Assembly (NCBI GenBank): GCA_021413965.1
Contig: JAIOPI010000027.1
Location: 85,883 to 149,882, forward strand
Length of the DNA: 64,000 nucleotides
Origin: Lentisphaerota bacterium
GTDB taxonomy: Bacteria; Verrucomicrobiota; Kiritimatiellia; UBA8416; JAIOPI01
Direction of reading: 5' to 3'
The notes beneath the pieces are model-generated. The model saw only the letters and a program-made list of their open reading frames with translations. It was not told the DNA's origin and ran no database searches. The translations under genes were made by a program, and so were the position numbers. Shown one piece after another: positions 35,866-44,820 of this stretch; position 1 is the stretch's first letter, and every line of letters begins with the position of its first letter.

Positions 35866-36797
35866 GTCCACTCCCCTCCCCGGACCCTCGTCTGCTTGGC
35901 ACGCTGGCGGGCGTGTTCGGTCTGTTGGTTGTCGCCACACTGGCAGCTGCACGCTATGCCCGTTGGCGCCCCGGCGCCAGTGCCGACGAGGTGCGATTAC
36001 GCATCCGCACCTGGTGGGGTATCGTGCTGGCCATGGGCGCCGTGCTGCTGATGGGCGTGACGGCGTTGACGGTCTTCTTTGCCCTCGTCAGCCTCCTGGC
36101 GTGGTCTGAGTTCCTGGCGCTCTGGCCGGTGACCCGGCCGCCCGCCCTGCGTTTCATCTGTGCGGCTGCGGTGCTGCTGCAGTATGTCTGGCTGCTGCTT
36201 CCTGAGCCCCTGCTGTTCTTGCTTTTCATCCCCGTCGGCATGCTCGTTGTGCTTGCCCTCGTGCAGGCCTTCCTCGCCCCTTCGGGCATGTACCTCGCGT
36301 CGCTCGCGCACCTGCAGTGGGGCCTGCTCGTGACCACGTTCGGTCTCAGCCACGTCCCGCGTCTGGCCCTGCGGGGTGCGACTCCCGGGGACGGGCTCTG
36401 CCTCGTCTTGTACCTCGTGCTGCTGACAGGATTCAACGATGTCGCGCAGTTCCTCTGGGGGCGGAGCCTCAGCGGGCCCAGGTTGGCCCCTCGCCTCAGC
36501 CCGAGAAAGACGTGGAGCGGATTACTTGGCGGCGTGGCCACCACCCTCGTCCTCGCCTGGTCGCTGGCGCCATGTCTGACGCCGCTGTCGCCGGCGCAAG
36601 CCGCGGGAACCGGCCTGCTCATCGGCCTCGGCGGCGCGCTCGGCGATCTCGCCATGTCCGCTGTCAAACGTCGCGCTGGCGTCGGGGCCAGCGGGCATGC
36701 CCTGCCCGGTCACGGCGGCCTGCTCGACCGCCTCGATAGTTTGACCTTTACGGCGCCCTTGTTTATGCACACGGTGACGTGGTGGATGGGGACGTAA
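35862..36797 (+). CDS. ynbB: Phosphatidate cytidylyltransferase-like protein, YnbB-like
   Basis: A 311-residue protein with about eight membrane helices. The C-terminal part carries the CdsA signature: SPRKTWSGLLGGVA and GGALGDLAMSAVKRRAGVG, then LPGHGGLLDRLDSL. CdsA-type enzymes make CDP-diacylglycerol from phosphatidate and CTP, the substrate for the YnbA-like enzyme just upstream. Its ATG overlaps the ynbA stop by the ATGA pattern. Together they could form a private phospholipid route separate from the housekeeping one. Confidence 0.88.
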   Translation: MSPLPSPDPRLLGTLAGVFGLLVVATLAAARYARWRPGASADEVRLRIRTWWGIVLAMGAVLLMGVTALTVFFALVSLLAWSEFLALWPVTRPPALRFICAAAVLLQYVWLLLPEPLLFLLFIPVGMLVVLALVQAFLAPSGMYLASLAHLQWGLLVTTFGLSHVPRLALRGATPGDGLCLVLYLVLLTGFNDVAQFLWGRSLSGPRLAPRLSPRKTWSGLLGGVATTLVLAWSLAPCLTPLSPAQAAGTGLLIGLGGALGDLAMSAVKRRAGVGASGHALPGHGGLLDRLDSLTFTAPLFMHTVTWWMGT

Positions 36798-36843
36798 GGC
36801 CCTTGGCCCAGGCAGACACGAGCGGCGGGGATAATGCCTGCCG

Positions 36844-38616
36844 ATGATACGGAACGTGGCACAAGAAACAGACACCGCTCTGCACGTTGAGTCAACCGGA
36901 ACCTTCCCCAGTTGGGACGGCACGACGCTGTTTTGTCGCACGTGGCGACCGCGCGCGCCGGACGCCCGTCGCGCCCTGATCCTGCTGCACCGCGGCCATG
37001 AGCACTCCGGTCGCCTGGCCGGCCTGGTGGCGGCCTTGAACCTGCCGGATTTCTGGGCCTTCGCCTTTGACGTGCGCGGGCACGGGCAATCGCCCGGCGA
37101 GCGGGGTTACGCCGAACACTTCGATGACTGGATCCGTGATCTCGACGCCTTCGTCCGACACGTGTCGAACGCGCATGGAATTCCCGTTGAGAACATGGCG
37201 GTTGTCGGCAACAGTCTCGGCGCCGTGACCGCCTGTGCCTGGGTCCACGCGTATGCGCCCCGCATCCGCTGCATGGTCCTTGCGGCGCCGGCCTTCGACA
37301 TCAATCTCTACGTGCCGCTCGCGCGTCCCATGCTGCGCCTGCTCAACGCCGTGCGCCGCCCCGCGTTCATCACCAGCTACGTCAAGGCGCGCATGCTGAC
37401 GCATGATCCGGTCGAGATCGAGCGCTACGATGCGGACCCGCTCATCACGCGGCGCATCGCCGTCAACATCCTGCTCGAACTGCACGACGCGGCCGCCCGG
37501 GTCGTGGGCGATGCCGGCGCCATCGTCACGCCCACCCTCGTGCTCGCCGCCGGACGCGACGTCGTCGTCAAGCGACGCGCGCAGGAGCGCTTCTTCCGCG
37601 GCCTCGGAGCGTCCGTAAAATCCTTTCAGGAATATCCCGGCTTCTATCACGCCTTGCTCTACGAGCAGGATCGCGCGCAGCCCATCGCCGCGGCGCGCGC
37701 GTTCATCCTGAAGGCTTTCGATGTCGGCGTGGATCGTCAGAATCTCCTGCGCGCCGACGAACAGGGGTACACCCGGGGCGAATATGCGCGGCTCTCGCGG
37801 CCGTCGGGGTTGGCGAGTGCGCTCAACTTTGGCGTGCAGCGGCTTGTCCTCAAGACGCTCGGCCGCCTGAGCGCGGGCGTGCGCATCGGGTGGACGTTCG
37901 GCTTCGACTCCGGCCAGTCGCTCGATCACGTCTATGCCAACCGCGCGCGCGGCTGCACGTCGCTGGGACGTGTGATCGACCGCGGCTATCTCGATGCCAT
38001 CGGCTGGCGTGGCGTCCGCCAGCGCAAGCAGAATCTCGAAGCGCTGCTGCGCGACGCCATCGCGAGCTGTGCGACGGGCGGCGGCACCGTGCGCATCCTG
38101 GACGTCGCCTCCGGCCCCGGGCGTTACCTGCTCGAAACCGCCGCGGCGTTCAAGTCGGTTGACCTGCGGTTGCAGGATTGGGACGAGCGCAATCTTGCCG
38201 CGGCTCGGGACCTGGCGGCGGAGTTGGGCGTGACACGATGCGCGTGCGTGCGCGCCGATGCCTTCGATGGCGCGGCGCTGGCCGCCCTCCGCCCCCGGCC
38301 TCACATCGTGGTCGTCTCCGGGCTCTATGAGCTCTTTCCCGATAACCGGCGCGTGCTCGCCTCACTCGCCGGCATCGCGGCCGCGCTTGAGCCCGGCGGC
38401 TTCCTGCTTTACACTGGCCAGCCGTGGCACCCGCAACTCGAGATGATCGCGCGGGTGCTGATCAACCGCGACGGCCAGCCGTGGATCATGCGCCGCCGCA
38501 CGCAGGCCGAACTTGATGAACTGGTCCGCAGCGTCGGCCTGGAAAAACAGGCCACGCGCACGGATCGCTTCGGGATCTTCACGGTCTCGATCGCGCAGAA
38601 GCAGGTGGATGCATGA
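36844..38616 (+). CDS. ynbC: Alpha/beta hydrolase-methyltransferase fusion, YnbC-like
   Basis: A 590-residue two-domain protein like E. coli YnbC. The N-terminal lysophospholipase-like hydrolase (about 20-290) has DVRGHGQSPGERG, the nucleophile S124 in VVGNSLGAV, Asp in LAAGRDVVV and His in PGFYHALLY. The C-terminal class I methyltransferase (from about 400) has motif I RILDVASGPGRYLLET and VVVSGLYELFPDN. It probably edits the lipid made by the YnbA/YnbB pair. It begins 46 bp after ynbB, and its stop overlaps the next methyltransferase gene. Confidence 0.88.
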   Translation: MIRNVAQETDTALHVESTGTFPSWDGTTLFCRTWRPRAPDARRALILLHRGHEHSGRLAGLVAALNLPDFWAFAFDVRGHGQSPGERGYAEHFDDWIRDLDAFVRHVSNAHGIPVENMAVVGNSLGAVTACAWVHAYAPRIRCMVLAAPAFDINLYVPLARPMLRLLNAVRRPAFITSYVKARMLTHDPVEIERYDADPLITRRIAVNILLELHDAAARVVGDAGAIVTPTLVLAAGRDVVVKRRAQERFFRGLGASVKSFQEYPGFYHALLYEQDRAQPIAAARAFILKAFDVGVDRQNLLRADEQGYTRGEYARLSRPSGLASALNFGVQRLVLKTLGRLSAGVRIGWTFGFDSGQSLDHVYANRARGCTSLGRVIDRGYLDAIGWRGVRQRKQNLEALLRDAIASCATGGGTVRILDVASGPGRYLLETAAAFKSVDLRLQDWDERNLAAARDLAAELGVTRCACVRADAFDGAALAALRPRPHIVVVSGLYELFPDNRRVLASLAGIAAALEPGGFLLYTGQPWHPQLEMIARVLINRDGQPWIMRRRTQAELDELVRSVGLEKQATRTDRFGIFTVSIAQKQVDA

Positions 38617-39602
38617 GTGCGCCGGAAGCCGCGTCAGCCTGGGAAGCCTATTTCTCCCTGATGACCATGAACGGGGGCGTCCGGATCTTTCAAGCCGCCC
38701 AGGCGCTCGGCGTGCTTCACGCGCTGGGGGCGGGGCCCGGCACGCCGGATGCCGTTGCGGCCGCGTGCGGCCTGCAGGCGCGCCCGACGCAGTTGCTGCT
38801 CGACGGCCTCTGCGCCCTGCACGTTGCGGAAGCCCGCGACGGCTGCTACCGCCTGGCGCCCGTCATGCAGTTTCTCGCCCAGAACTACCAGGATCTGAGC
38901 GGCGCGTATTGGGACTATCTGCCGACCTTCCTCAAGAGCGGCGTGCCGCTGGCGCGCATGGACAATCCGGCGGAAAGCGCGGGGTACTATCAGCGCCAGG
39001 CCGCCGGGCTCGGCTGGATGATGCGCCCGTCCGCGCAGGCGCTGGTGCGCGCGCTGGGCGCCGCCGCGCAGGCCCCGGGACTGCGGATTCTCGACGTCGG
39101 CGCCGGGTCCGGGGTCTGGAGCCTGACGCTCGCCGCCTGCAATCCAACCGCGCAGGTGGCGCTGCTCGACTGGCCAGCCGTGCTGCCCGTGGCAGAGGCG
39201 GCGGTCGCGCAGGCAGGCCTCACCGAGCGCGTGACGCTGCTGCCCGGCGACTATCGCACCCTTGCATTGCCGGCCGAGGGCTGCGATCTGTGCGTGGTGG
39301 CCAACGTCTCACATCTCGAAACCGTCGACGGCCTGCGTGCGCTGCTGCGCCGTGTGCATGCGACCCTCGCACCGCGCGGCCGGGTGGTGGTGGTCGATGT
39401 GATGGGCGTTCAGGAACAAGGGGCGCTGGGCGCCGCGCTCTATGCGCTGGGCCTCGCGCTGCGCACGGAGCGGGCCGAGGTACACGCGCCGGACGTGTTG
39501 CGCGGGATTCTTGGCGACTGCGGATTTCGTTGTGGTGACGCCGTGCCGCTGGCGGCGCCCCCCTACACGATGGGAATGGTGGTGGGAGAAAAGAGCGAGT
39601 GA
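38613..39602 (+). CDS. SAM-dependent O-methyltransferase, winged-helix dimerization type
   Basis: A 329-residue methyltransferase. The N-terminal domain (about 1-100) is the winged-helix dimerization unit of the COMT/HIOMT-like family (GVRIFQAAQALGVLHALG). The catalytic domain has motif I ILDVGAGSGVWSLTLA, the acidic ribose-binding DWPAVLP and VVANVSHLETVDGLRALLRR. It likely methylates a hydroxyl on a small molecule, here perhaps the head group made by the upstream ynbABC-like genes. The ATG overlaps the ynbC stop. This gene is not part of the E. coli ynb operon as I know it. Confidence 0.82.
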   Translation: MSAPEAASAWEAYFSLMTMNGGVRIFQAAQALGVLHALGAGPGTPDAVAAACGLQARPTQLLLDGLCALHVAEARDGCYRLAPVMQFLAQNYQDLSGAYWDYLPTFLKSGVPLARMDNPAESAGYYQRQAAGLGWMMRPSAQALVRALGAAAQAPGLRILDVGAGSGVWSLTLAACNPTAQVALLDWPAVLPVAEAAVAQAGLTERVTLLPGDYRTLALPAEGCDLCVVANVSHLETVDGLRALLRRVHATLAPRGRVVVVDVMGVQEQGALGAALYALGLALRTERAEVHAPDVLRGILGDCGFRCGDAVPLAAPPYTMGMVVGEKSE

Positions 39603-39661
39603 GGTCGCAGAAGGGGAGGGCGGCGGCATGCCGTCCGCCGGTTTGCCACGGAGAGATTGCC

Positions 39662-40252
39662 ATGAACGTTGCACGCTGCTGGTGCGGGTTGAGTCTGGCC
39701 GTTGCCCTGCTCGCGGGAGTGGTCCACGCCCAGGTCGCGGATGAGGAGGCCGATCACGAAGCCCTGCGTCGGTTGCGCACGGTGTTCGAACAGGCCGTGC
39801 GCGACAACAACCTCGACCTCATGGCGCCTTACATCGACCCGGAATTCTCGGTCGTGAGCTTCACCGATCGCGAGTTCACGAGCTTCGACGCCTACAAGAC
39901 CCAATGGCAGATTACGCGGGAGCAGCTGTTGCAGGGCGGCACCTACACGGTCACCCTGCTCCCGGTGCGCAGCCAGATCCTTGGCAACCTCGCCATCGCC
40001 AAGGGAGATTCGGAAAACGTGCTCGTCACCGGTCAGGGCAAGCGCTTCACCTTCGGCGCGCACTGGACGGTGGTCCTGCGCAAGACCGACGGGCAGTGGA
40101 GAGTCCTGCGCGCGCACTACTCCCTCGACCCGTTCGGCAACCCGATGGTGCGTTCGGGATTCCGCAAGGTGGCCATGCAGATCGCCGGCGTGTCCGCGGC
40201 GATCGGCCTGATCCTCGGTGCCGCCGGCGGCTACTGGCTGCGGCGGAGGTGA
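39662..40252 (+). CDS. Exported NTF2-like (SnoaL/DUF4440) protein with C-terminal membrane anchor
   Basis: A 196-residue protein. A signal peptide (LSLAVALLAGVVHAQ) is followed by an NTF2-like cone fold (LRTVFEQAVRDNNLDLMAPY, then IDPEFSVVSFTDREF, HWTVVLRKTDGQWRVLRAHY) and a C-terminal helix (AGVSAAIGLILGAAGGYWL) with an RRR end. It may bind a small hydrophobic ligand at the outer face of the membrane. The ATG at 39662 has GGAGAG upstream. It lies 59 bp after the O-methyltransferase gene, probably the last gene of that operon. Confidence 0.75.
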   Translation: MNVARCWCGLSLAVALLAGVVHAQVADEEADHEALRRLRTVFEQAVRDNNLDLMAPYIDPEFSVVSFTDREFTSFDAYKTQWQITREQLLQGGTYTVTLLPVRSQILGNLAIAKGDSENVLVTGQGKRFTFGAHWTVVLRKTDGQWRVLRAHYSLDPFGNPMVRSGFRKVAMQIAGVSAAIGLILGAAGGYWLRRR

Positions 40253-40282
40253 ACGGAAGCGCCGGCAGAATGCCCGTGCCCG

Positions 40283-40314
40283 GCCGAGGTGGCCCGCGAC
40301 CCCCGGTCGCGGGC
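40283..40314. repeat. REP-like intergenic repeat, copy 2
   Basis: A 32-bp variant of the element at 31207. It reads GCCCGCGACC-CC-CGGTCGCGGGC in its right part, an almost perfect 10-bp hairpin. Both changes against copy 1 (T to C and G to T) improve the stem. It lies between the convergent genes ending at 40252 and 40319 and could act as their terminator. Confidence 0.75.
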
Positions 40315-40318
40315 GTGT

Positions 40319-41968
40319 CTACCGCTTGAGCCCCGCCAGCAGGCGGGTCAGGTGGGGGAGCAGCTGCTTCTTGCGGCTGACGACGCCATCCATCTCGAAG
40401 AGTCCGGTTTCGCGTTCCGGGTAATCCACGGCCGCGACGACGCGCCGGTCCCCGGCAATCATCAGCAGGCTGAAATGCCGGCCGATATCCGTGATCATGA
40501 GGGCTGCAAAATCCAGCCCGCGCTCCAGCGTTAACCGCGACAGCGCTTCGCGCAGCGCCGCCTGCCGCGCATCGAAGTGGTCCAGTCCCAGTTCCTCGAT
40601 CTGCGCCACGGCGAATCGCCAGCCGGTTTCGCGGTATTCCTTGCAGTCCGTCCGTACGGCGGCATCCGGCGAGGAGGTCTGCAGGGTCGAACCGGCCGCG
40701 AAGAAGCGCTCCGCGAACTGCGCCACGTTCACCTCGCCCACCTTCGCCAGCCACGCCAGGATGTCCCGGTCCGTGTCCGTGGTCGTGGGGGAGGTCAGGT
40801 TGAGCGTGTCTGCCACAATCCCGGCCGCGAGGCAGAGCGCGATGGGTTTGGGCGGAGCCCAGTCGCGCTGGCGCAGGAAGCGGCTGACGATCGTGCTGGT
40901 CGAGCCGACCGGTTCGTTGATGAACCGGATCGGCTCGCGCGACATCACGCCGCCCAGGCGGTGGTGGTCGATGACTTCCAGGATTTCGGCTTGCTCGGCA
41001 CCGGTCACGGCCTGCGACAACTCGTTGTGATCCACCAGCACGAGGCGCATGCGCCTGGGGTTGACGAGGTCGGAGCGTGAGAAGACGCCGGCCAGCGCGC
41101 CCGATTCATCCATGACCGGGAAGAGGGCCTGGCGTGTGTGCTGCATCTGCTCGGCGCACTGCTCGACCAGCGCGGTGTCGGAAAATTTGAGAAACTCGCG
41201 CGTGATGGCGCGCGTGACGCGCTTGGCGCTGCGGATCAGCAGGGTGGTGGTGGCCGTGTCATGCGGGCTGAGCAGCACGCTGACGCCGCGCTCGATTGCC
41301 TCTTCCCGCAGTTCCGCGGACAGTTCATAGCCGCCGGTGATGATCAGCACGCGCACGCCATACGCGATAGCCGGCGCCTGCACGGTTGGGCGGTCGCCCG
41401 TGACGACCAGTGTCCGGGACGCCGGAAATTCCTTCATGCGGCGCGTGAAACCTTCTGCGCTCATGGCCGCCACGGTGACGATCAACTCCTCGTCGCGACC
41501 GGGTTCCACGGCGTGTGCCGCGGTGGCGTCCAGCACGCTGCACAGGCGGTCCAGGCTGGTCTCCACGAAGCGTGCCCCGGCGTCCACGTCGTGATCGGGC
41601 AGCACCAGTTCCATCAGGCTGGCAAACGAGATCAAGCCGCACAGGGCGCCGGCGGTGTCGAGCACGGGCAGGGCGCGCACACTGTGCTGCCGCATGCGCC
41701 GGTAAACCTCGAACAGCGATTCGTTCTCGCGGGCGGTGATGATGGTGCGATGGGCGATCTGCCCCACCGTGGGGCGTACGTCCATGATCAGCCGCGGATG
41801 TTCGATGCCGGCCGTGGCCAGCACGTACTGGGTGCGGGCGTTGATTTCACCGCAGCAGGCAGGTTCCGCGTCCGCCATGCCGGCCTGGCGCAGAAAATAC
41901 GCATAGCCGATGGCGGCGCAAATGGAGTCGGTATCCGGATTCTTGTGGCCAATAACGTAAACAGGCAT
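40319..41968 (-). CDS. ppaC: Manganese-dependent (family II) inorganic pyrophosphatase with CBS and DRTGG domains
   Basis: A 549-residue enzyme. The DHH domain opens with VIGHKNPDTDSICAAIGYAY (metal ligands His and Asp) and contains LEVIDHHRLGG. Between them is a regulatory insert of about 240 residues: a CBS domain (MRQHSVRALPVLDTAGALCG), a DRTGG domain (LVVTGDRPTVQAPAI) and a second CBS (QHTRQALFPVMDESGALAG). The DHHA2 domain with SRKKQ is at the end. It splits pyrophosphate, with adenine nucleotides expected to control it through the CBS pair. The ATG at 41968 is fixed by the DHH N-terminus. Confidence 0.93.
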   Translation of the reverse strand: MPVYVIGHKNPDTDSICAAIGYAYFLRQAGMADAEPACCGEINARTQYVLATAGIEHPRLIMDVRPTVGQIAHRTIITARENESLFEVYRRMRQHSVRALPVLDTAGALCGLISFASLMELVLPDHDVDAGARFVETSLDRLCSVLDATAAHAVEPGRDEELIVTVAAMSAEGFTRRMKEFPASRTLVVTGDRPTVQAPAIAYGVRVLIITGGYELSAELREEAIERGVSVLLSPHDTATTTLLIRSAKRVTRAITREFLKFSDTALVEQCAEQMQHTRQALFPVMDESGALAGVFSRSDLVNPRRMRLVLVDHNELSQAVTGAEQAEILEVIDHHRLGGVMSREPIRFINEPVGSTSTIVSRFLRQRDWAPPKPIALCLAAGIVADTLNLTSPTTTDTDRDILAWLAKVGEVNVAQFAERFFAAGSTLQTSSPDAAVRTDCKEYRETGWRFAVAQIEELGLDHFDARQAALREALSRLTLERGLDFAALMITDIGRHFSLLMIAGDRRVVAAVDYPERETGLFEMDGVVSRKKQLLPHLTRLLAGLKR

Positions 41969-41979
41969 CCGGAAAGGTA

Positions 41980-42015
41980 CCCTCTTTTTCCGGGGCCGCG
42001 CCACGGAAAAGAGGG
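41980..42015. repeat. Inverted repeat in the pyrophosphatase leader
   Basis: A 12-bp stem with one bulged T (CCCTCTTTTTCCG at 41980-41992 with CGGAAAAGAGGG at 42004-42015). It lies 11 bp upstream of the ppaC start on the minus strand. No T-run follows in that direction. It may be a leader structure. Confidence 0.45.
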
Positions 42016-42036
42016 AAAAAGCGATCAGTGGGCGCG

Positions 42037-42068
42037 GCCGAGGTGGCCCGCGACCTCCGGGCGCGGGC
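42037..42068. repeat. REP-like intergenic repeat, copy 3
   Basis: Identical over 32 bp to copy 1 at 31207-31238, although the two lie 10.8 kb apart. It lies in the gap between the repeat lipoprotein gene (stop at 42072) and the pyrophosphatase, both on the minus strand. Confidence 0.75.
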
Positions 42069-42071
42069 ATT

Positions 42072-44621
42072 TCACGGCTGCGGTGCCGCCCGGCTGCGCC
42101 AGACCGGCACGAAGAGCAGATCAACGGCGCGGCGGGTGGCGTCGGATTCGTAGCGAAAGGCGCGCCACAGGAAGGACACTTTGCGGAACCCGTCCGCACG
42201 GCGGTCGATGGTGATGGCCGGAAAGATGTCCGTGGTCGTGTCGCCATCGGTGCGCTCGCAATGCCAGAGCCGCCACAGCACGCGGGACCGTCGATAGTCG
42301 TGGGGCTCGTGTCCGCTGTCAGGATTCACTTCGTGCCGGTAGTCGTACAGCCAGACGAGCACGGAACCCTTGGTCTCGCGGGTGCCGCGCTCCGGCTCCG
42401 CATGCGAGTTCCAGGCCCAGAGCGGAAAGAGACGAGTTTCCTTCGTGCGCTCAGGGCCCACGGATGGCGTCCGCCGTCGCCATTCATCGACCCGGCGATA
42501 CACACCCAGCACGGAGAGGCGGCTGCCAAAAGTCTCCGTCGTCACATCGCTCGCGGCCGACGCCAGAGGCGGATGGGCGCGGTAACGGTAGATCGGAAAC
42601 AAGTCATTGGAGCGCTCGGCGCCGTCGCGCCAGTAGTCGCCCCACAACAGCGTGCCATCGACGCGCCCCGAGCGCGTGTCGTGCCTGCGAGACCAGAACG
42701 GGAAAACCCAGCCGCCCGTGCGCGCACCCGTGTACCAGCCGGCGATTGGCGTCAGGGGGTATATAAACCCCTCGTCGCCGGTTCGGCGACCGGCAAGGGG
42801 AGTGCAGAAATAGTGGTCCTCCTCAAAGGCGTAGAAGGGGATGCAGTGGCCGGCGTTCTTGATGCCGGGGCCCCAGTCGTGCCGGAAGAGCCCCAGCAAG
42901 GCGATCAGGTCGCGCTCGTCGCCATTGCGGAGGTAGGCAGACAGGAGTGGCGGGATCACGATGGTCGCGTCGTCGCCGCCGCCAATGCGCGTGTAGACAG
43001 GCGAGAGCAGCATGTCGCCGCCGCCGTCGGAGTAGTAGAGCGGAAACATGTGGCTGGAGCCTCGCTCGGGGCCGGAACTGAGATGGGCCAGCGGTCCGAT
43101 GATCCACCAGTCGCGGCGGGCGGGGCGCTCGGTCTTCCAGGACAGGAGGAGCGGGACCATGGTGAGCGCCCGGTCGGCGTTGCGCAGCCGGGCAACAGGC
43201 AGCGAGACGAAAGTGCCGGAGTCGCCATTCCAGTAGTAGAGCGGGAGCACATGCTGGCGTCGGCCCTCGCGGCCATGCGCGTTGTGGAAGAGCCCCGCGG
43301 CGGCCCAGACTTCGCTCCCTTCAGGCGAGCGGTGGCCGGACGCGAGGGCGGGAACCGCCACCCAGGAGGTGCGCGCCCCGTCGCGCTGGTAACCACCCAA
43401 CGGGGTGGCGACGAGCCTGGCGGTTGGCGTTGTGCGCCCGTACACAAAGGGGAATACACCGCGCCAAGTGGTGCGCCCATCCGCCGTGGCGCCACGGGAA
43501 TAGAGCGGCGTGACGAGTGCCGAGCTGTTCGTGTCCCAGAGGCGGAAGCAGAAGGGCGGCGCCAGTTGCCAGCCACTGCCGTTCTGGCGGCTGACGTTCG
43601 ACCACGGCAGGGACAAGAAGGTGCTGCCCGATGTGCGCCGGGATCGGTAGTAGAAGGGGGCCACGTGGTGCGTGCGAGCGTTTGTCGACCACGCCGCGTG
43701 GGCGAGGGGACCCAGTGCCCAGACGCTGCCGCCGTCCGCGTGACGACTCCCGCCCGCCAGCAACGGCAGCGCAAACCAGCCGGTATCCTCGCCATCGCGA
43801 CGGTATCCGCCGAGCAGCGTGGCCAGGAGTTGCCCGTCATCGTCGTGCCTGGCGAACCAGAGCGGGAGCGCCAGTTGCCAGCCGCTCCCGTCGGTATGGC
43901 GCGCGCGCCAGAACGGGAGCGAGTAGAATCGGCTGCCCTTGGTGTCCCGGGCCGTGTAGTAGGCCGGGATGAAGGCGTGCCCGACTTCGTCCCGCTCGTG
44001 CCACCGCCAGCCCAGGGGCCAGGCGTAGAATTGGGAGCGGGCACTGCCGGCGGTGTAGTCACCGTACAGCGGCCACAGACGCCAGCCGCGCTCGTCGGGA
44101 AGATTCTTGCGGTGGTAGATCGGCCACAGCACGTGCGTGCTGGTTCCTCCGGTAGCCGTGCGATAACGGGACCATAGCGGGAAGAGGGCATCATGCCCGC
44201 CGGCGGCGCCGTAGGGCTCGCCCTCGTGCCAGTAGAGCGGCAGGATGGCGAGGGAGTTTGTGCCCCAGAAAACCGGGAAGACATAGCCCTTGCCCGCCTG
44301 GGGCTCGATGCTCGAGAGCGGCCACAGCACGCTCACCACGCGCTGGGTTTGATCAAGCCCGTACACGGAGAACAGCGGACGGATCGCGACGTGGTCGTCC
44401 GTCTTCTCGCCGATCGGCCAAAGAACAGAAAGGACCGGCGCCCGGTAGTAGAGCACGGGCCAGAGATTGACCCGGTCCGCCGCGGGGCCCTTGGGCGGCA
44501 TCTGTTCGCCTGAGTAGAACGGCGTGCCCTTCATCGAGGGCGAGGCGCACCCCGTGGCCAACAGGGCAACCAACACACACGACATGGCATGACGCCACCG
44601 CCTTGGACGGAAGGCTCGCAT
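42072..44621 (-). CDS. Very large lipoprotein made of short beta-type repeats, unknown
   Basis: An 849-residue predicted lipoprotein with lipobox LLATGC near residue 24. Almost the whole chain consists of short irregular repeats of a hydrophobic strand with P-[LF]-[YW] (examples LWPLYGDYTAG, FIPAYYTARDTKGSRFYSLP, HVAPFYYRSRRTSGSTFLSLP, MFPLYYSDGG), spaced about 17-22 residues and very rich in W, Y, R and G. This looks like a repeated beta-hairpin solenoid or barrel-like surface protein. No family is recognised. The ATG at 44621 has GAAGGGG upstream. Base use is like its neighbours. Confidence 0.7.
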   Translation of the reverse strand: MRAFRPRRWRHAMSCVLVALLATGCASPSMKGTPFYSGEQMPPKGPAADRVNLWPVLYYRAPVLSVLWPIGEKTDDHVAIRPLFSVYGLDQTQRVVSVLWPLSSIEPQAGKGYVFPVFWGTNSLAILPLYWHEGEPYGAAGGHDALFPLWSRYRTATGGTSTHVLWPIYHRKNLPDERGWRLWPLYGDYTAGSARSQFYAWPLGWRWHERDEVGHAFIPAYYTARDTKGSRFYSLPFWRARHTDGSGWQLALPLWFARHDDDGQLLATLLGGYRRDGEDTGWFALPLLAGGSRHADGGSVWALGPLAHAAWSTNARTHHVAPFYYRSRRTSGSTFLSLPWSNVSRQNGSGWQLAPPFCFRLWDTNSSALVTPLYSRGATADGRTTWRGVFPFVYGRTTPTARLVATPLGGYQRDGARTSWVAVPALASGHRSPEGSEVWAAAGLFHNAHGREGRRQHVLPLYYWNGDSGTFVSLPVARLRNADRALTMVPLLLSWKTERPARRDWWIIGPLAHLSSGPERGSSHMFPLYYSDGGGDMLLSPVYTRIGGGDDATIVIPPLLSAYLRNGDERDLIALLGLFRHDWGPGIKNAGHCIPFYAFEEDHYFCTPLAGRRTGDEGFIYPLTPIAGWYTGARTGGWVFPFWSRRHDTRSGRVDGTLLWGDYWRDGAERSNDLFPIYRYRAHPPLASAASDVTTETFGSRLSVLGVYRRVDEWRRRTPSVGPERTKETRLFPLWAWNSHAEPERGTRETKGSVLVWLYDYRHEVNPDSGHEPHDYRRSRVLWRLWHCERTDGDTTTDIFPAITIDRRADGFRKVSFLWRAFRYESDATRRAVDLLFVPVWRSRAAPQP

Positions 44622-44820
44622 AGGGCCCCTTCGCGCGAACGGCAAGTCGAGGGCTTCGCACAAGACAGGCTATTTCACCACCGATGACGCGTGACCGTCC
44701 GAAGTGGCGGCGCGGCCGTCGAGCCACCGTGGCCGCAGGATAGAACTCGAAAGCCCTCCTTGCGAGCGGCATCTGCAAGGCGCACATCGGCGCAGACAAT
44801 GGAAAACGCACCGTTCCAAC

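Noticed and set aside
42261..44177. 638-codon plus-strand frame
   Set aside because: Antisense to the repeat lipoprotein; its repeated Glu/Arg-rich look only mirrors the repeats on the other strand.
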